64,000 nt of DNA, from assembly GCA_965242895.1 (NCBI GenBank), contig OZ251507.1:62001-126000 (forward strand), read 5' to 3'. The position numbers and the translations under genes are program-made. The stretch is from CATQHL01 sp965242895. GTDB taxonomy: Bacteria > Actinomycetota > Acidimicrobiia > Acidimicrobiales > CATQHL01. The notes beneath the pieces are model-generated. The model did no database searches and was not told the origin of the DNA. It worked only from the letters and a program-made list of their open reading frames with translations. Below, piece by piece: positions 1 through 7,833 of the stretch (position 1 is the stretch's first letter; every line of letters starts with the position of its first letter).

Positions 1-224
1 AAGCCGAGACGGAGACGCACGGCCTGCTCACCTTCACTCGAACTGAGGATGGCTTCAGAGACGCCGAGACCGGCTCAGACTGGAACCTCTTCGGCGTTTC
101 TGTGGGCGGCCCGCTGCAGGGAGACCGACTCCAGCCGCTCGAGTTCCTGGACACTTTCTGGTTTGCCTGGGGCACCTTCGAAGAGAACACCCGCATCGTT
201 CCGCCGCCCGACGAAGAATGCTGA
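1..224 (+). CDS. DUF3179-family protein, C-terminal fragment
   Basis: The frame starting at base 3 is open from the window edge to a TGA at 222-224 and gives the last 73 residues of a protein whose start lies outside the window. The fragment contains DAETGSDWNLFG followed by GPLQGDRLQPL and FWFAWGTFEENTRI. This is the characteristic end of DUF3179 proteins, which are extracytoplasmic proteins of unknown function. No start codon is available here, so neither signal peptide nor full length can be judged. The next gene starts 95 bases downstream with its own strong ribosome-binding site. Confidence 0.7.
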   Translation, partial: AETETHGLLTFTRTEDGFRDAETGSDWNLFGVSVGGPLQGDRLQPLEFLDTFWFAWGTFEENTRIVPPPDEEC

Positions 225-319
225 GAGAATCTAGAGAATCTTCTGATTAGGGTTTGGCCGCCTCGGGTGGCTGCCTCGGGTATCTTGGGGCGTAGAACAC
301 ACAACCAAAAGGAGGAAGA

Positions 320-781
320 ATGAAACTTAACCCTGGAGATCGAGCGCCTGCTTTCCAGCTGCAGGATCAGCACGGCAACGTAGTGCTCCTTGAGGATTTC
401 GCTGGACGGCGGCTGGCGGTTTTCTTCTACCCCAAGGCTTCCACGCCTGGTTGAACCGCCCAGGCGTGCGGGATGCGTGACATCTCCCAGAAAATTGGCG
501 ACACTGCGATCCTGGGCGTGAGCCCGGACTCGCTGAAGAAGCAGCGGGCGTTCGCTGAGAAATACGACTTGGGGTTTCCGCTCCTTGCCGACGTCAAGAA
601 CGAGATGGCCGAGGCGTGGGGCGTGCGCGGCGAAAAGAAGATGTATGGAAACACCTTCTTGGGGACGATTCGGTCTTCCTTCTTGATCGGGCCGGACGGG
701 CTGGTGGAAGAAGCCTGGTACAAGATCAGCCCCAAGGACACCCCCAAGAAACTCCTCGAGGCTCTGGGCATCCCTGAATGA
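320..781 (+). CDS. bcp: Selenocysteine-containing thiol peroxidase (Bcp/PrxQ peroxiredoxin)
   Basis: The gene starts at ATG 320 with an AAGGAGG-type site just upstream and ends at TGA 779-781, giving 153 residues if the in-frame TGA at 452-454 is read as selenocysteine. Both halves are in the same frame and join into one standard Bcp/PrxQ protein: FFYPKASTPG, then the TGA codon (residue 45), then TAQACGMRD. In this family that position is the peroxidatic cysteine of the PGCT motif, and the resolving cysteine five residues on (Cys50) is present. The protein would reduce hydroperoxides with thioredoxin-like donors in the cytoplasm. A conventional annotation would split this gene, or begin it at ATG 473, and lose the active site. 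A sequencing error (TGC or TGT to TGA) is the main alternative. The Sec-insertion genes are not in this window. Confidence 0.85.
470..487 (+). promoter_or_regulatory. Candidate bacterial SECIS hairpin
   Basis: Downstream of the TGA codon, GATG (472-475) pairs with CATC (481-484) around loop CGTGA. GG (470-471) pairs with CC (486-487) and leaves T485 bulged. The apical loop starts about 22 bases after the TGA and contains a G, within the distance range usual for bacterial SECIS elements. A competing 9-bp perfect inverted repeat (442-450 with 460-468) puts the TGA itself in the loop. The fold was done by eye, and in E. coli the bulged U is on the other arm, so the exact element is uncertain. 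Confidence 0.4.
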
Positions 782-1032
782 GCCGGCAGCAGGCGAGCCG
801 GCGGTGAGCCGACCGAGCCAGGTGCCGGCTAGCCGAGCGCAGGCGCCGGTGAGCAGACCGAGCCAGGCGCAGGCGCCGGTGAGCAGACCGAGCCAGGCGC
901 AGGCGCCGGTGAGCAGACCGAGCCAGGCGCAGGCGCCGGTGAGCAGACCGAGCCAGGCGCAGGCGCCGGTGAGCAGACCGAGCCAGGCGCAGGCGCCGGT
1001 GAGCCGGCAGCAGGCGAGCCGGCGGTGAGCCG
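779..1032 (+). repeat. 30-bp minisatellite with duplicated flanks between peroxidase and fabZ
   Basis: A 33-bp sequence at 779-811, covering the peroxidase stop codon and a GTG, is repeated exactly at 1000-1032, where its GTG is the start of fabZ. Between the copies are five exact 30-bp units (841-990) plus degenerate ones, each containing GTGAGC. The array shifts the second copy by 221 bases, which is not a multiple of three. GTG 804 therefore opens a separate 74-residue frame with the repeat SRPSQAQAPV, ending at a TGA that overlaps the fabZ GTG. Whether that peptide is made is unknown; it could couple translation into fabZ. Confidence 0.85.
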
Positions 1033-1462
1033 GAGCGACCCCATACCCGCCCCTGAGGAGGTGCTCCCGCACCGCCCCCCGTTTCTGTTCTTGGACGAGG
1101 TGACCGGCGTCGCCCCTGGAGAGTGGGCAGAGGGTTACTGGCGCCTGAGCGCCGAAGCGGACTTCTTCAGCGGACACTTCCCAGGGCGGCCCACCCTGCC
1201 AGGCGTGCTCATGACCGAAGCCCTGGCGCAACTGGGTGCTTACGCCGTCCTGCTGGATGACCGCTTCGCAGGCAGGCTGCCGCTGTTCGGAGGGATGGAT
1301 GGGGTGCGTTTCAAGCGGCAGGTGCGGCCTGGCGAAAAGCTCGAACTCAGGGTGGACGTCCTGCGCCTCGGCACTCGCGCTGGCAAGGCGGCCGGCAAAG
1401 CCTGGGTGGACGGCGAGACGGCCTGCAGCGCCGAGTTGATGTTCGTCTCCGTCCCCGCCTGA
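1025..1462 (+). CDS. fabZ: 3-hydroxyacyl-ACP dehydratase FabZ
   Basis: This 145-residue hot-dog-fold enzyme removes water from 3-hydroxyacyl-ACP in the fatty-acid elongation cycle. HRPPFLFLDEV lies near the N-terminus. The catalytic region FSGHFPGRPTLPGVLMTEAL carries the active-site His (GHFPGRP) and Glu (MTEAL). The length is normal for the family. Translation starts at GTG 1025, the second copy of a duplicated segment (see the repeat at 779-1032), with a weak upstream AGGCGAG. It is convergent with the fabD-H-G-acpP-fabF operon just downstream, so all the core elongation genes except an enoyl reductase are clustered here. Confidence 0.93.
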   Translation: MSRSDPIPAPEEVLPHRPPFLFLDEVTGVAPGEWAEGYWRLSAEADFFSGHFPGRPTLPGVLMTEALAQLGAYAVLLDDRFAGRLPLFGGMDGVRFKRQVRPGEKLELRVDVLRLGTRAGKAAGKAWVDGETACSAELMFVSVPA

Positions 1463-1597
1463 GTCGGCGCACCGAACCCCGAGCGGAAGGCCCGCTACTC
1501 GCCGCAGATGCAGGTCAGCCAGCCGCAGGGGGGAAGCGGCTCGCGTAACAGGGAGGATGCGGGGAGAGGGGGGGAGACGCCGCGGCGCCCAGGCCCG

Positions 1598-2779
1598 CTA
1601 CTCGCCGTTAAAGGGCGTTATTACGAGGGTGGCGTTGTGGCCGCCGAAACCGAAGGAGTTCGAAAGGCTGGGCCCGGGCTCCCAGTCGACCGCCTCTGGG
1701 GCCACCACCCGAATCGGGGCCATTTCAGGGTCGGGATTCTCATAGCCTGCGGTCGGCGGAATCTCCCCCCGCTCGATGGACAGCACGACGGCGGCCGCCT
1801 CTATCGCTCCCGCCGCCCCTAGGGCGTGTCCGGTCACTCCCTTGGTGGAAGTCACTGCCGGCCCGGGGGAGCCGAAGATCTTGTAGATCGCCTCCGCCTC
1901 CACGCTGTCGTTTAGCGGAGTGGAGGTGCCGTGGGCGTTGATGTGCACGATGTCTGCGGGAGAGAGCCCTGCGTCCGCAATGGCGCGCTTCATGCAGGCC
2001 ATGGCCCCTGTTCCGCCCGGGGAAGGCGCTGTCAGGTGGTAGGCGTCAGCGGTGCTGGCGTAACCGGCTATTTCCGCTAGGGGAACAGCTCCGCGGCTTC
2101 TGGCGCGCTTCAGTTCCTCGAGCACGAGCACCCCGCTGCCTTCTGCGTGCAGGAAGCCGTCGCGGTCTCTGTCGAAGGGGCGGGAGACGCCGACGCTGCT
2201 GAGGGCGGTCATGTTGGTGAAACCCTGCATGCCGGTGGGGGAGTTGGAGGCTTCGGAACCCCCGGCCAGCATCACGTCGCAGCGCCCGCTGCGAATCAGT
2301 TCGACGGCGTTCCCGATCGACTGGGTGCCTGCCGCGCATGCGGTGGAGGTGGCCTCGCAGGGGCCTTGAAACCCGAACCGCATAGACACCGCAGCAGCGG
2401 CGGCGTTGGGCATCATCATCGGGATCAGAAACGGGGAGACGCGCTTGGGGCCTCTCACGAAATGGGTGACCACGTAGGTCTCGACGGTCATCAGACCTCC
2501 CACGCCCGTGCCTATCCACACCCCGGTGCGATCTGGATCGGGGTTCACGTCGCCCGCCTGCTCTAGAGCCTCGGTCGCACAGGCCAAGGCGAACTGGGCA
2601 AAACGATCGTGACGTCTCTGCTCTTTGGAGTTCTTGAAGTGGCTGGAAGGGTCGAAATCCGCTACTACGCGCAGACCCTTGACAGGCTCAGACAGCAGTC
2701 CGTCAAAGTAATCTCGCCTGCCGACGCCGCAACTGGCCAGCACTCCAACGCCGGTGACGACCACACGGCGGCGGCTCAT
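1598..2779 (-). CDS. fabF: 3-oxoacyl-ACP synthase II (KAS II)
   Basis: A 393-residue condensing enzyme that extends acyl-ACP with malonyl-ACP. The thiolase-fold triad is visible: Cys in STACAAG, His in NAHGTSTPLND and His in KGVTGHALGAAGA, with the C-terminal glycine motif SNSFGFGGHNATLV. It starts at 2779 and overlaps the end of acpP by four bases (ATGA), indicating translational coupling, and is the last gene of the fab operon. Its 3' end shows a small duplication: the 15-base string GCCCGCTACTCGCCG occurs at the end of the gene and again about 100 bases further downstream. Confidence 0.96.
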   Translation of the reverse strand: MSRRRVVVTGVGVLASCGVGRRDYFDGLLSEPVKGLRVVADFDPSSHFKNSKEQRRHDRFAQFALACATEALEQAGDVNPDPDRTGVWIGTGVGGLMTVETYVVTHFVRGPKRVSPFLIPMMMPNAAAAAVSMRFGFQGPCEATSTACAAGTQSIGNAVELIRSGRCDVMLAGGSEASNSPTGMQGFTNMTALSSVGVSRPFDRDRDGFLHAEGSGVLVLEELKRARSRGAVPLAEIAGYASTADAYHLTAPSPGGTGAMACMKRAIADAGLSPADIVHINAHGTSTPLNDSVEAEAIYKIFGSPGPAVTSTKGVTGHALGAAGAIEAAAVVLSIERGEIPPTAGYENPDPEMAPIRVVAPEAVDWEPGPSLSNSFGFGGHNATLVITPFNGE

Positions 2780-3015
2780 CCCAGTTTGGTCTTGATCATC
2801 TCGACCACCGCGCCGACGGTCGTTATGTTCTCCAGTTCCTCTTCTTCTACGCTCACGCCGAACTCCTCTTCGATCTCCATGACCAGTTCTACGAGATCCA
2901 GACTGTCGGCGTCGAGGTCGTCGCTGAAGGAGGCGTCGGACGTTACCTTGTCCTCCTCCACAGAAAGCACCCTGACGATGCAGTTGCGTATTCTCTCAAA
3001 ATTATCGTTTTCCAC
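2776..3015 (-). CDS. acpP: Acyl carrier protein
   Basis: A 79-residue acidic four-helix carrier protein. The 4'-phosphopantetheine attachment serine lies in DLDADSLDLVELVMEIEE, matching the family DSLD motif. It carries the growing acyl chain for FabD, FabH, FabG, FabZ and FabF. It sits between fabG (170 bases upstream) and fabF (four-base overlap). The fabG-acpP gap holds a tandem TCGATCCTCTTGAAG repeat and an AT-richer stretch that could house a separate promoter, as would suit an abundantly needed protein. Confidence 0.96.
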   Translation of the reverse strand: MENDNFERIRNCIVRVLSVEEDKVTSDASFSDDLDADSLDLVELVMEIEEEFGVSVEEEELENITTVGAVVEMIKTKLG

Positions 3016-3185
3016 CTCTTTACTCCGTTCGTCGTTTTCTTGCTTATCGGATTCCTAGTCGATCCTCTTGAAGTCGATCCTCTTGAAGTCTCTTGAGTCT
3101 TCCTGAAGTTCACCCGTAACTCACGCCCGCACTGCACGCTATATCGCTATATCTCGCCCTGTCCCGCCATGTCTCGCTGCGGGCT

Positions 3186-3938
3186 TCACGAGTTTCCCAT
3201 GTGCATGCCCCCGTCTACGGGTATCACTGCGCCGGTTATGTAGCCAGCCTGTTCGGAGGCGAGAAAAGCGACGACGTCTGCTACGTCGCCCACCTCCCCG
3301 ATCCTCCCCATGGGCACACGAGCCACCATCTCCTCCCGCCTCTGCTCGCTGAGCGCCCCCAGCATGTCGGTATCCACCGGGCCGGGGGAGACGACGTTGA
3401 CGGTCACGTTGCGAGAGGCGAACTCCTTGGCGACCGAACGCGCCAACCCCACCAGGGCCGACTTGGAGGCTGCGTAGTTGGCCTGGCCGGCCAGTCCTGT
3501 CCGCCCGACGATCGAGGAGATCAGGACGATCCGCCCCCAGCGGGCGCGCATCATCGGACGCACCGCCCGCTTCACGGCGCGGTAGCTGCCGTAGAGGTTC
3601 GTCTCTAACACCGCCGCAAAGTCTTCCTCGCTCATGCGCGTCAGGAGGTTGTCGCGGGTGATGCCGGCGTTCGCCACGAGTATCTCCACCGGACCTAGTC
3701 CTTCTTCGACTGCAGCGAAAGCTTCGCCCACTGCGTCGGAGTCGGTCACGTCGCAGCGCACGGCCATCAGTCCGTTCGATGCGGACTCGGGAAGGGGGGT
3801 GGCGCGGTAGGTCACGGCCACTCGATGTCCGTGGGCTCTGAGCACCTGGGCGCAGCCCAGTCCTATCCCGCGTGAACCGCCCGTGACGAGGGCCACCCGC
3901 GAGGGATTTCCGTTGGCGTCCACCGAAGCGGAGTTCAC
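3186..3938 (-). CDS. fabG: 3-oxoacyl-ACP reductase FabG
   Basis: A 250-residue short-chain dehydrogenase that reduces 3-oxoacyl-ACP with NADPH. The nucleotide-binding TGGSRGIG motif is at about residues 19-26, NAG is in VANAGITRD, and the catalytic Ser-Tyr-Lys set is formed by SSIVGRTG and YAASKSA. The C-terminal YITGAVIPVDGGMHMG is typical of FabG. Its start overlaps the fabH stop by four bases. SDR proteins are easily misassigned, but the position between fabH and acpP supports FabG. Confidence 0.94.
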   Translation of the reverse strand: MNSASVDANGNPSRVALVTGGSRGIGLGCAQVLRAHGHRVAVTYRATPLPESASNGLMAVRCDVTDSDAVGEAFAAVEEGLGPVEILVANAGITRDNLLTRMSEEDFAAVLETNLYGSYRAVKRAVRPMMRARWGRIVLISSIVGRTGLAGQANYAASKSALVGLARSVAKEFASRNVTVNVVSPGPVDTDMLGALSEQRREEMVARVPMGRIGEVGDVADVVAFLASEQAGYITGAVIPVDGGMHMGNS

Positions 3939-4888
3939 AGATTCCAGCGTATGACGGCGCTGGCCGACGTCATCCCGGCGCCGAAACCCACCAGCAAGAC
4001 CGTCTTGCCCTTCGTCAGCCTGCCTTGCTGGTGGGATTCGGCCAGAGCCTGGGGGATCGAAGCCGAAGACGTATTACCCGTCCAGGGGAGGATTTGGACG
4101 GTCTTAGACTCGTCTAGGCCGAGACGCTTGCAGGCCGTTGAGATGATGCGGGCGTTGGCTTGGTGAGGGATCACCAAGTCGATGTCATCGACTCTCAGTT
4201 CGGCCTGCTCCAGGGCGCGTCTGCTGCTTTCTTCCATGACCAGGACGGCCTGCCGGAAGACTTCCTTGCCTTCCATCTTGATGTATCCGTCCAGTTCGCT
4301 GTAGAGCATCTCCTCCTGATCGCCGTCGCAGTCCATATGCCAGCCCAGCAGGGTGTTCTCCTCGGGGGGCGTCGCCTCCAGCACGACCGCCCCGGCCCCG
4401 TCGCCGAAGAGCACGGCGGTTGTGCGGTCGCTCCAGTCCACGAAGCGGCTGAGCGTGTCCGCTCCGACCAGCAAGATTTTCTCGGCCCCTGCTATCAGCA
4501 GGGAGTGCGCCAGCACCGTTCCGTATACGAACCCGGAGCAGGCGGCGTTGATGTCGAAGGCGCCGCAGCGCGCCCCCAGGGAGGCTTGCACGGCACTCGC
4601 CGTGGCAGGGATGATGCGGTCGGGCGTGGTCGTGGAGAGGATCACCGAATCCAGGCTCTGAGGGTCGACTCCGGCGGATTCCAGGGCCGCCAGGGAGGCC
4701 TCCACTGCCAGCTCGCGGGTGCTGCCCCCTATGCGCCGTTCCTTGATTCCTGTGCGTTCAATGATCCATTCGTCGGTCGTGTCGAGGGTTTCCGCCAGCT
4801 CTGAGTTGGTGATGACGCGATCTGGAACTGCCATCCCCAGTCCTGCGATGCGGCTCCCCCTAAGTCCGTTTTGTGAAGGTTGAATCAC
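3935..4888 (-). CDS. fabH: 3-oxoacyl-ACP synthase III (KAS III)
   Basis: A 317-residue initiating condensing enzyme joining an acyl-CoA primer to malonyl-ACP. The triad residues are in NAACSGFVYGT (Cys), IPHQANARI (His) and WTGNTSSASIP (Asn). The open frame extends far upstream to 5614, but that extension is only the shadow of fabD. GTG at 4888 overlaps the fabD stop (GTGA) and gives the usual FabH length of 317, so it was chosen. It is followed by fabG with a four-base overlap. Confidence 0.95.
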   Translation of the reverse strand: MIQPSQNGLRGSRIAGLGMAVPDRVITNSELAETLDTTDEWIIERTGIKERRIGGSTRELAVEASLAALESAGVDPQSLDSVILSTTTPDRIIPATASAVQASLGARCGAFDINAACSGFVYGTVLAHSLLIAGAEKILLVGADTLSRFVDWSDRTTAVLFGDGAGAVVLEATPPEENTLLGWHMDCDGDQEEMLYSELDGYIKMEGKEVFRQAVLVMEESSRRALEQAELRVDDIDLVIPHQANARIISTACKRLGLDESKTVQILPWTGNTSSASIPQALAESHQQGRLTKGKTVLLVGFGAGMTSASAVIRWNL

Positions 4889-6057
4889 GAGGTTCGCAGC
4901 CACGCCAGGGGTTGATTGGCTATGACCCGCTGGCCGTCGCTGGCCATGTAGTCCATCAAGACACCGCCGAAGGGGGAGCGCACCTCTTCGCCGTTGACCT
5001 CGCCTAGCACCGCCCCGACCTTTATGGTCGTTCCCTTGGGCGCACTCTCTGAGAGAGCGAAGAGGCCGGAGGTAGGGCTCACCACCAGACGTTCGAAGGC
5101 GTAGAGAAGTTCGCCGTCGACTCCTGCGCCTTCTTCGGTGACGTGGACGCCTATCGCCTCGAGCAGGGGGTCGATGTCGGCGGGGGCGGCCACGCTGAGG
5201 CCGCAGACGGAACGGTCGACTCGTTTTAGCATCCCAGTGAGGGCGGAGCCCGGGCCGATCTCCAGGAAAGTGTCGTAGCCGTCGACGAGCATGCGCTCGA
5301 CGGTCTGACGCCAGCGAACCGGACTGGTGAGTTGGCGGGACAGCAGATTCGGCCAAGGGTCGCCGCTCTGATAGGGGGAGGCGTCCACGTTGGCATACAC
5401 GGGCGCATCGGGAGTGAACAGGCTCGTTCGCGCAATGGCTTTGGTGAGGCGCTCGTAAGCCGACGACATCATGGGCGTGTGGAACGCTCCGCCGACGGCC
5501 AGCTTCACCACCCTCTTTGCGCCCCGCTGCTTGGCCAGCGCACCTGCGTTCTCCAGGCATTCCGGAACTCCCGCTATGACGACCTGTCCTGGAGCGTTGC
5601 AGTTGGCGACCCACACTAAGGGAACCTCCTCGCAGACCGCCGCTGCGTCCTCTTCGGAGAGTCCCAGGAGGGCGAGCATCGTGCCCTCTCGCTCCTCCGA
5701 AGCCATCTGCATGGCTTCGCCGCGCTCCGCTACCAGGTAGGCGGCCTCTGCGAAATCCAGCGCCCCTGACGCCGCCAGAGCCGTGTATTCCCCCAGGCTG
5801 TGCCCTGCGTGGCCCTGGGGGATGAGACCGACCCGGGCTAGGGCGTCGAGCACCACCATGCTGGACACGAACGTGGCTAGCTGAGAGTTACGGGTCTGGC
5901 GCAGCACCTCGGCGTCTGCCTGCAGGAGCAGGTGTTCGAGGTCGCGGCCTGTGGCTTCGGATGCTTCTTCGACCAGTTCCCAGGACGGTTCGTCCACCCA
6001 GGCTGAACCCATGCCTGGGAACTGCGACCCTTGTCCAGGGTAGGTAAAGGCGATCAT
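4885..6057 (-). CDS. fabD: Malonyl-CoA:ACP transacylase with C-terminal biotinyl-like domain
   Basis: The N-terminal part is a standard malonyltransferase: FTYPGQGSQFPGMG at the start, the nucleophile Ser87 in GHSLGEYTALAASGAL, and a GAFHTPMM motif. It loads malonate onto ACP. FabD proteins usually end near 310 residues; this one has 390. The extra region includes about 55 residues with a biotinyl/lipoyl-domain look (GTTIKVGAVLGEV, then VRSPFGGVLMDYMASDGQ) but lacks the modifiable lysine hairpin. ATG 6057 was chosen because family members begin MIAFTFPGQGSQ; ATG 6066 and TTG 6096 are in-frame alternatives. It is the first gene of the fab operon. Confidence 0.93.
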   Translation of the reverse strand: MIAFTYPGQGSQFPGMGSAWVDEPSWELVEEASEATGRDLEHLLLQADAEVLRQTRNSQLATFVSSMVVLDALARVGLIPQGHAGHSLGEYTALAASGALDFAEAAYLVAERGEAMQMASEEREGTMLALLGLSEEDAAAVCEEVPLVWVANCNAPGQVVIAGVPECLENAGALAKQRGAKRVVKLAVGGAFHTPMMSSAYERLTKAIARTSLFTPDAPVYANVDASPYQSGDPWPNLLSRQLTSPVRWRQTVERMLVDGYDTFLEIGPGSALTGMLKRVDRSVCGLSVAAPADIDPLLEAIGVHVTEEGAGVDGELLYAFERLVVSPTSGLFALSESAPKGTTIKVGAVLGEVNGEEVRSPFGGVLMDYMASDGQRVIANQPLAWLRTS

Positions 6058-6165
6058 CGTTTGCATTGGAGCAGATGCTTTGTTGGGAGCTATCAAATTG
6101 TTTGGGAGAATGTCTTTTAGGAGCAGAAGACAAGTCTCAGGTAGCTTACACTATGTCAAGGCTTG

Positions 6166-6249
6166 GCCCGGGTGGCGGAATTGGAAGACGCGGAGGACTC
6201 AAAATCCTTTGATCGCGAGATCGTGTGGGTTCGAGTCCCACCCCGGGCA
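6166..6249 (+). tRNA. tRNA-Leu(CAA)
   Basis: The acceptor arms GCCCGGG (6166-6172) and CCCGGGC (6242-6248) pair exactly, with discriminator A6249. The anticodon loop CTCAAAA (6198-6204) gives anticodon CAA at 6200-6202. The T arm GTGGG-TTCGAGT-CCCAC is perfect. A long variable arm (about 6208-6224) is as expected for a class II leucine tRNA. The 3' CCA is not encoded. The opposite strand has a false ORF ending NPHDLAIKGF, a known translation artefact of tRNA genes. Confidence 0.96.
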
Positions 6250-6419
6250 CAAGTTTCGGCGAGTCTTTCCTTCCTGGCCTGTCGGGGGTTTCGGAACTGT
6301 CGGGGGTTTCAGGCCTTCAGGCAGAATACTAGGAATACTCGGCGAGTATGGGGGTCGGCGCTGCTCGGCGGGGTCGCTGCTTGCTCGACGGGGTCGGCGC
6401 TGCTCGACGAGGTCGGCGC

Positions 6420-7766
6420 TTATCCCTTCTGAAGCAGTTCTGCAACCCTGAATGCGAGGTCGAGCGACTGGCGCCCGTTCAGACGGGGGTCGCAAGCCGT
6501 CTCGTAGCGCATCGGAAGGTCGTCGTGACTCAAGTCTTCGGACCCTCCGAGGCATTCCGTCACGCTGTCGCCGGTGAGTTCCACGTGGATGCCGCCCGGC
6601 AAGGTTCCCTCTTGGCGGTGCAGCTTAAAGAAAAGGTCTATCTCGGCGCAGATGTCCTCGAAGTGACGCGTCTTGCGCCCGGTGGCGGCCGAAGTAAACG
6701 TGTTGCCGTGCATCGGGTCGCAGACCCACGCAACGACGTGCTTGGAGTCGCGGACGGCCCTCAAGAGCGGAGGTAGGGCGCCGGCGATCTGCTCCGATCC
6801 CATGCGGGAAATAAGCGTCAGACGTCCAGGGATGCGGTCGGGGTTCAGCTTTTGGCAGATGGCCAGGACGTCTTCGGGGGTCGCGCTCGGGCCGAGCTTG
6901 CAGCCCAGCGGATTCTTGACGCCCCTCAGAAACTCCAGGTGCGCTCCGTCTATCTGACGGGTGCGCTCGCCCACCCAGAGCATGTGAGCAGAGCAGTCGT
7001 AGTGGTCGCCGGTCAGCGAGTCCACACGGGTCATGGCCTCCTCGTAACCCAGGATGAGGGCTTCGTGGCTGGTGAAGAAGTCCACGGTGTGCAGGCGCGG
7101 GTCTTCAGAGGAACTGATCCCGCAGGCCGACATGAAGCGCAGAGCCGAGTCGATGCCTGAAGCAACCTCCATGTAACGCTTTCCGGCGGGGGACGATGCC
7201 ACGAAGCTCCGATTCCAGGAATGCACTCGCGCCAGGTCGGCGAAGCCGCCCGTGGTGAAGGCGCGAAGCAGGTTCAGCGTGGCCGAGGACTGGTGGTAAG
7301 CGGTGAGCAGCCGAGCGGCGTCGGCCACCCGGGCGGTGGCGGTGAAAGGGGAGTCGTTGACCATGTGCCCTCGGAAGGAGGGCAGAGATTCGCCTTTCTT
7401 GGCTTCGGTGGGGTTGGAGCGAGGCTTGGCGAACTGTCCGGCTATCCGTCCGACCTTCACCACTGGGACGCCGGCTGAATAGGTCAACACCACTGCCATC
7501 TGCAGAATCACCCTCAGCTTCTCTCGGATGACGTCGGCCGAGAGGTCGTCGAAGGACTCCGCGCAGTCGCCGGCCTGCAGGAGAAAGGCCTTCCCTTCGG
7601 CCGCTAGGGCCATCTGTTCTGTGAGCTTGCGAGCTTCCCCTGCGAACACGAGCGGAGGCAGGCCAGAGATGATCTTCAGGACTCGCTCAAGTTCGGCTTC
7701 GTCCGGCCAGTCGGGCTGCTGCTCGGCAGAGAAATTCCGCCAACTGCCAGGTGCCCAGGGGGTCAT
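6420..7766 (-). CDS. aroG: 3-deoxy-7-phosphoheptulonate synthase, class II
   Basis: A 448-residue class II DAHP synthase, condensing phosphoenolpyruvate and erythrose-4-phosphate in the first step of the shikimate pathway. Recognisable blocks are LLQAGDCAESFDD near residue 80, VVKVGRIAGQFAKPRS, SHMLWVGERTRQ-like SAHMLWVGERT, and the metal-site segment WVCDPMHGNT. ATG 7766 is preceded by a good GAAGGA site. aroC lies 2.7 kb away, so two shikimate genes share the neighbourhood without forming an operon. The 170-base gap to the tRNA contains short GGTCGGCGCTGCTCG-type repeats. Confidence 0.96.
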   Translation of the reverse strand: MTPWAPGSWRNFSAEQQPDWPDEAELERVLKIISGLPPLVFAGEARKLTEQMALAAEGKAFLLQAGDCAESFDDLSADVIREKLRVILQMAVVLTYSAGVPVVKVGRIAGQFAKPRSNPTEAKKGESLPSFRGHMVNDSPFTATARVADAARLLTAYHQSSATLNLLRAFTTGGFADLARVHSWNRSFVASSPAGKRYMEVASGIDSALRFMSACGISSSEDPRLHTVDFFTSHEALILGYEEAMTRVDSLTGDHYDCSAHMLWVGERTRQIDGAHLEFLRGVKNPLGCKLGPSATPEDVLAICQKLNPDRIPGRLTLISRMGSEQIAGALPPLLRAVRDSKHVVAWVCDPMHGNTFTSAATGRKTRHFEDICAEIDLFFKLHRQEGTLPGGIHVELTGDSVTECLGGSEDLSHDDLPMRYETACDPRLNGRQSLDLAFRVAELLQKG

Positions 7767-7833
7767 CGGAATCCTTCTTTCAGGCTCAGTCAGGCTCAGT
7801 CGGGTTCAGTCGGGCTAACTCAGGCGGCGTCGC

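Noticed and set aside
841..990. Regular 30-bp repeats as a CRISPR array
   Set aside because: The units are contiguous with no unique spacers and no cas genes are nearby; it is a minisatellite.
4889..5614. Extension of fabH upstream
   Set aside because: It lies within fabD in another frame, and the GTG at 4888 gives the standard 317-residue FabH.
6199..6555. Minus-strand ORF ending NPHDLAIKGF
   Set aside because: It is the antisense translation of tRNA-Leu, a well-known artefact, joined to repeat sequence.
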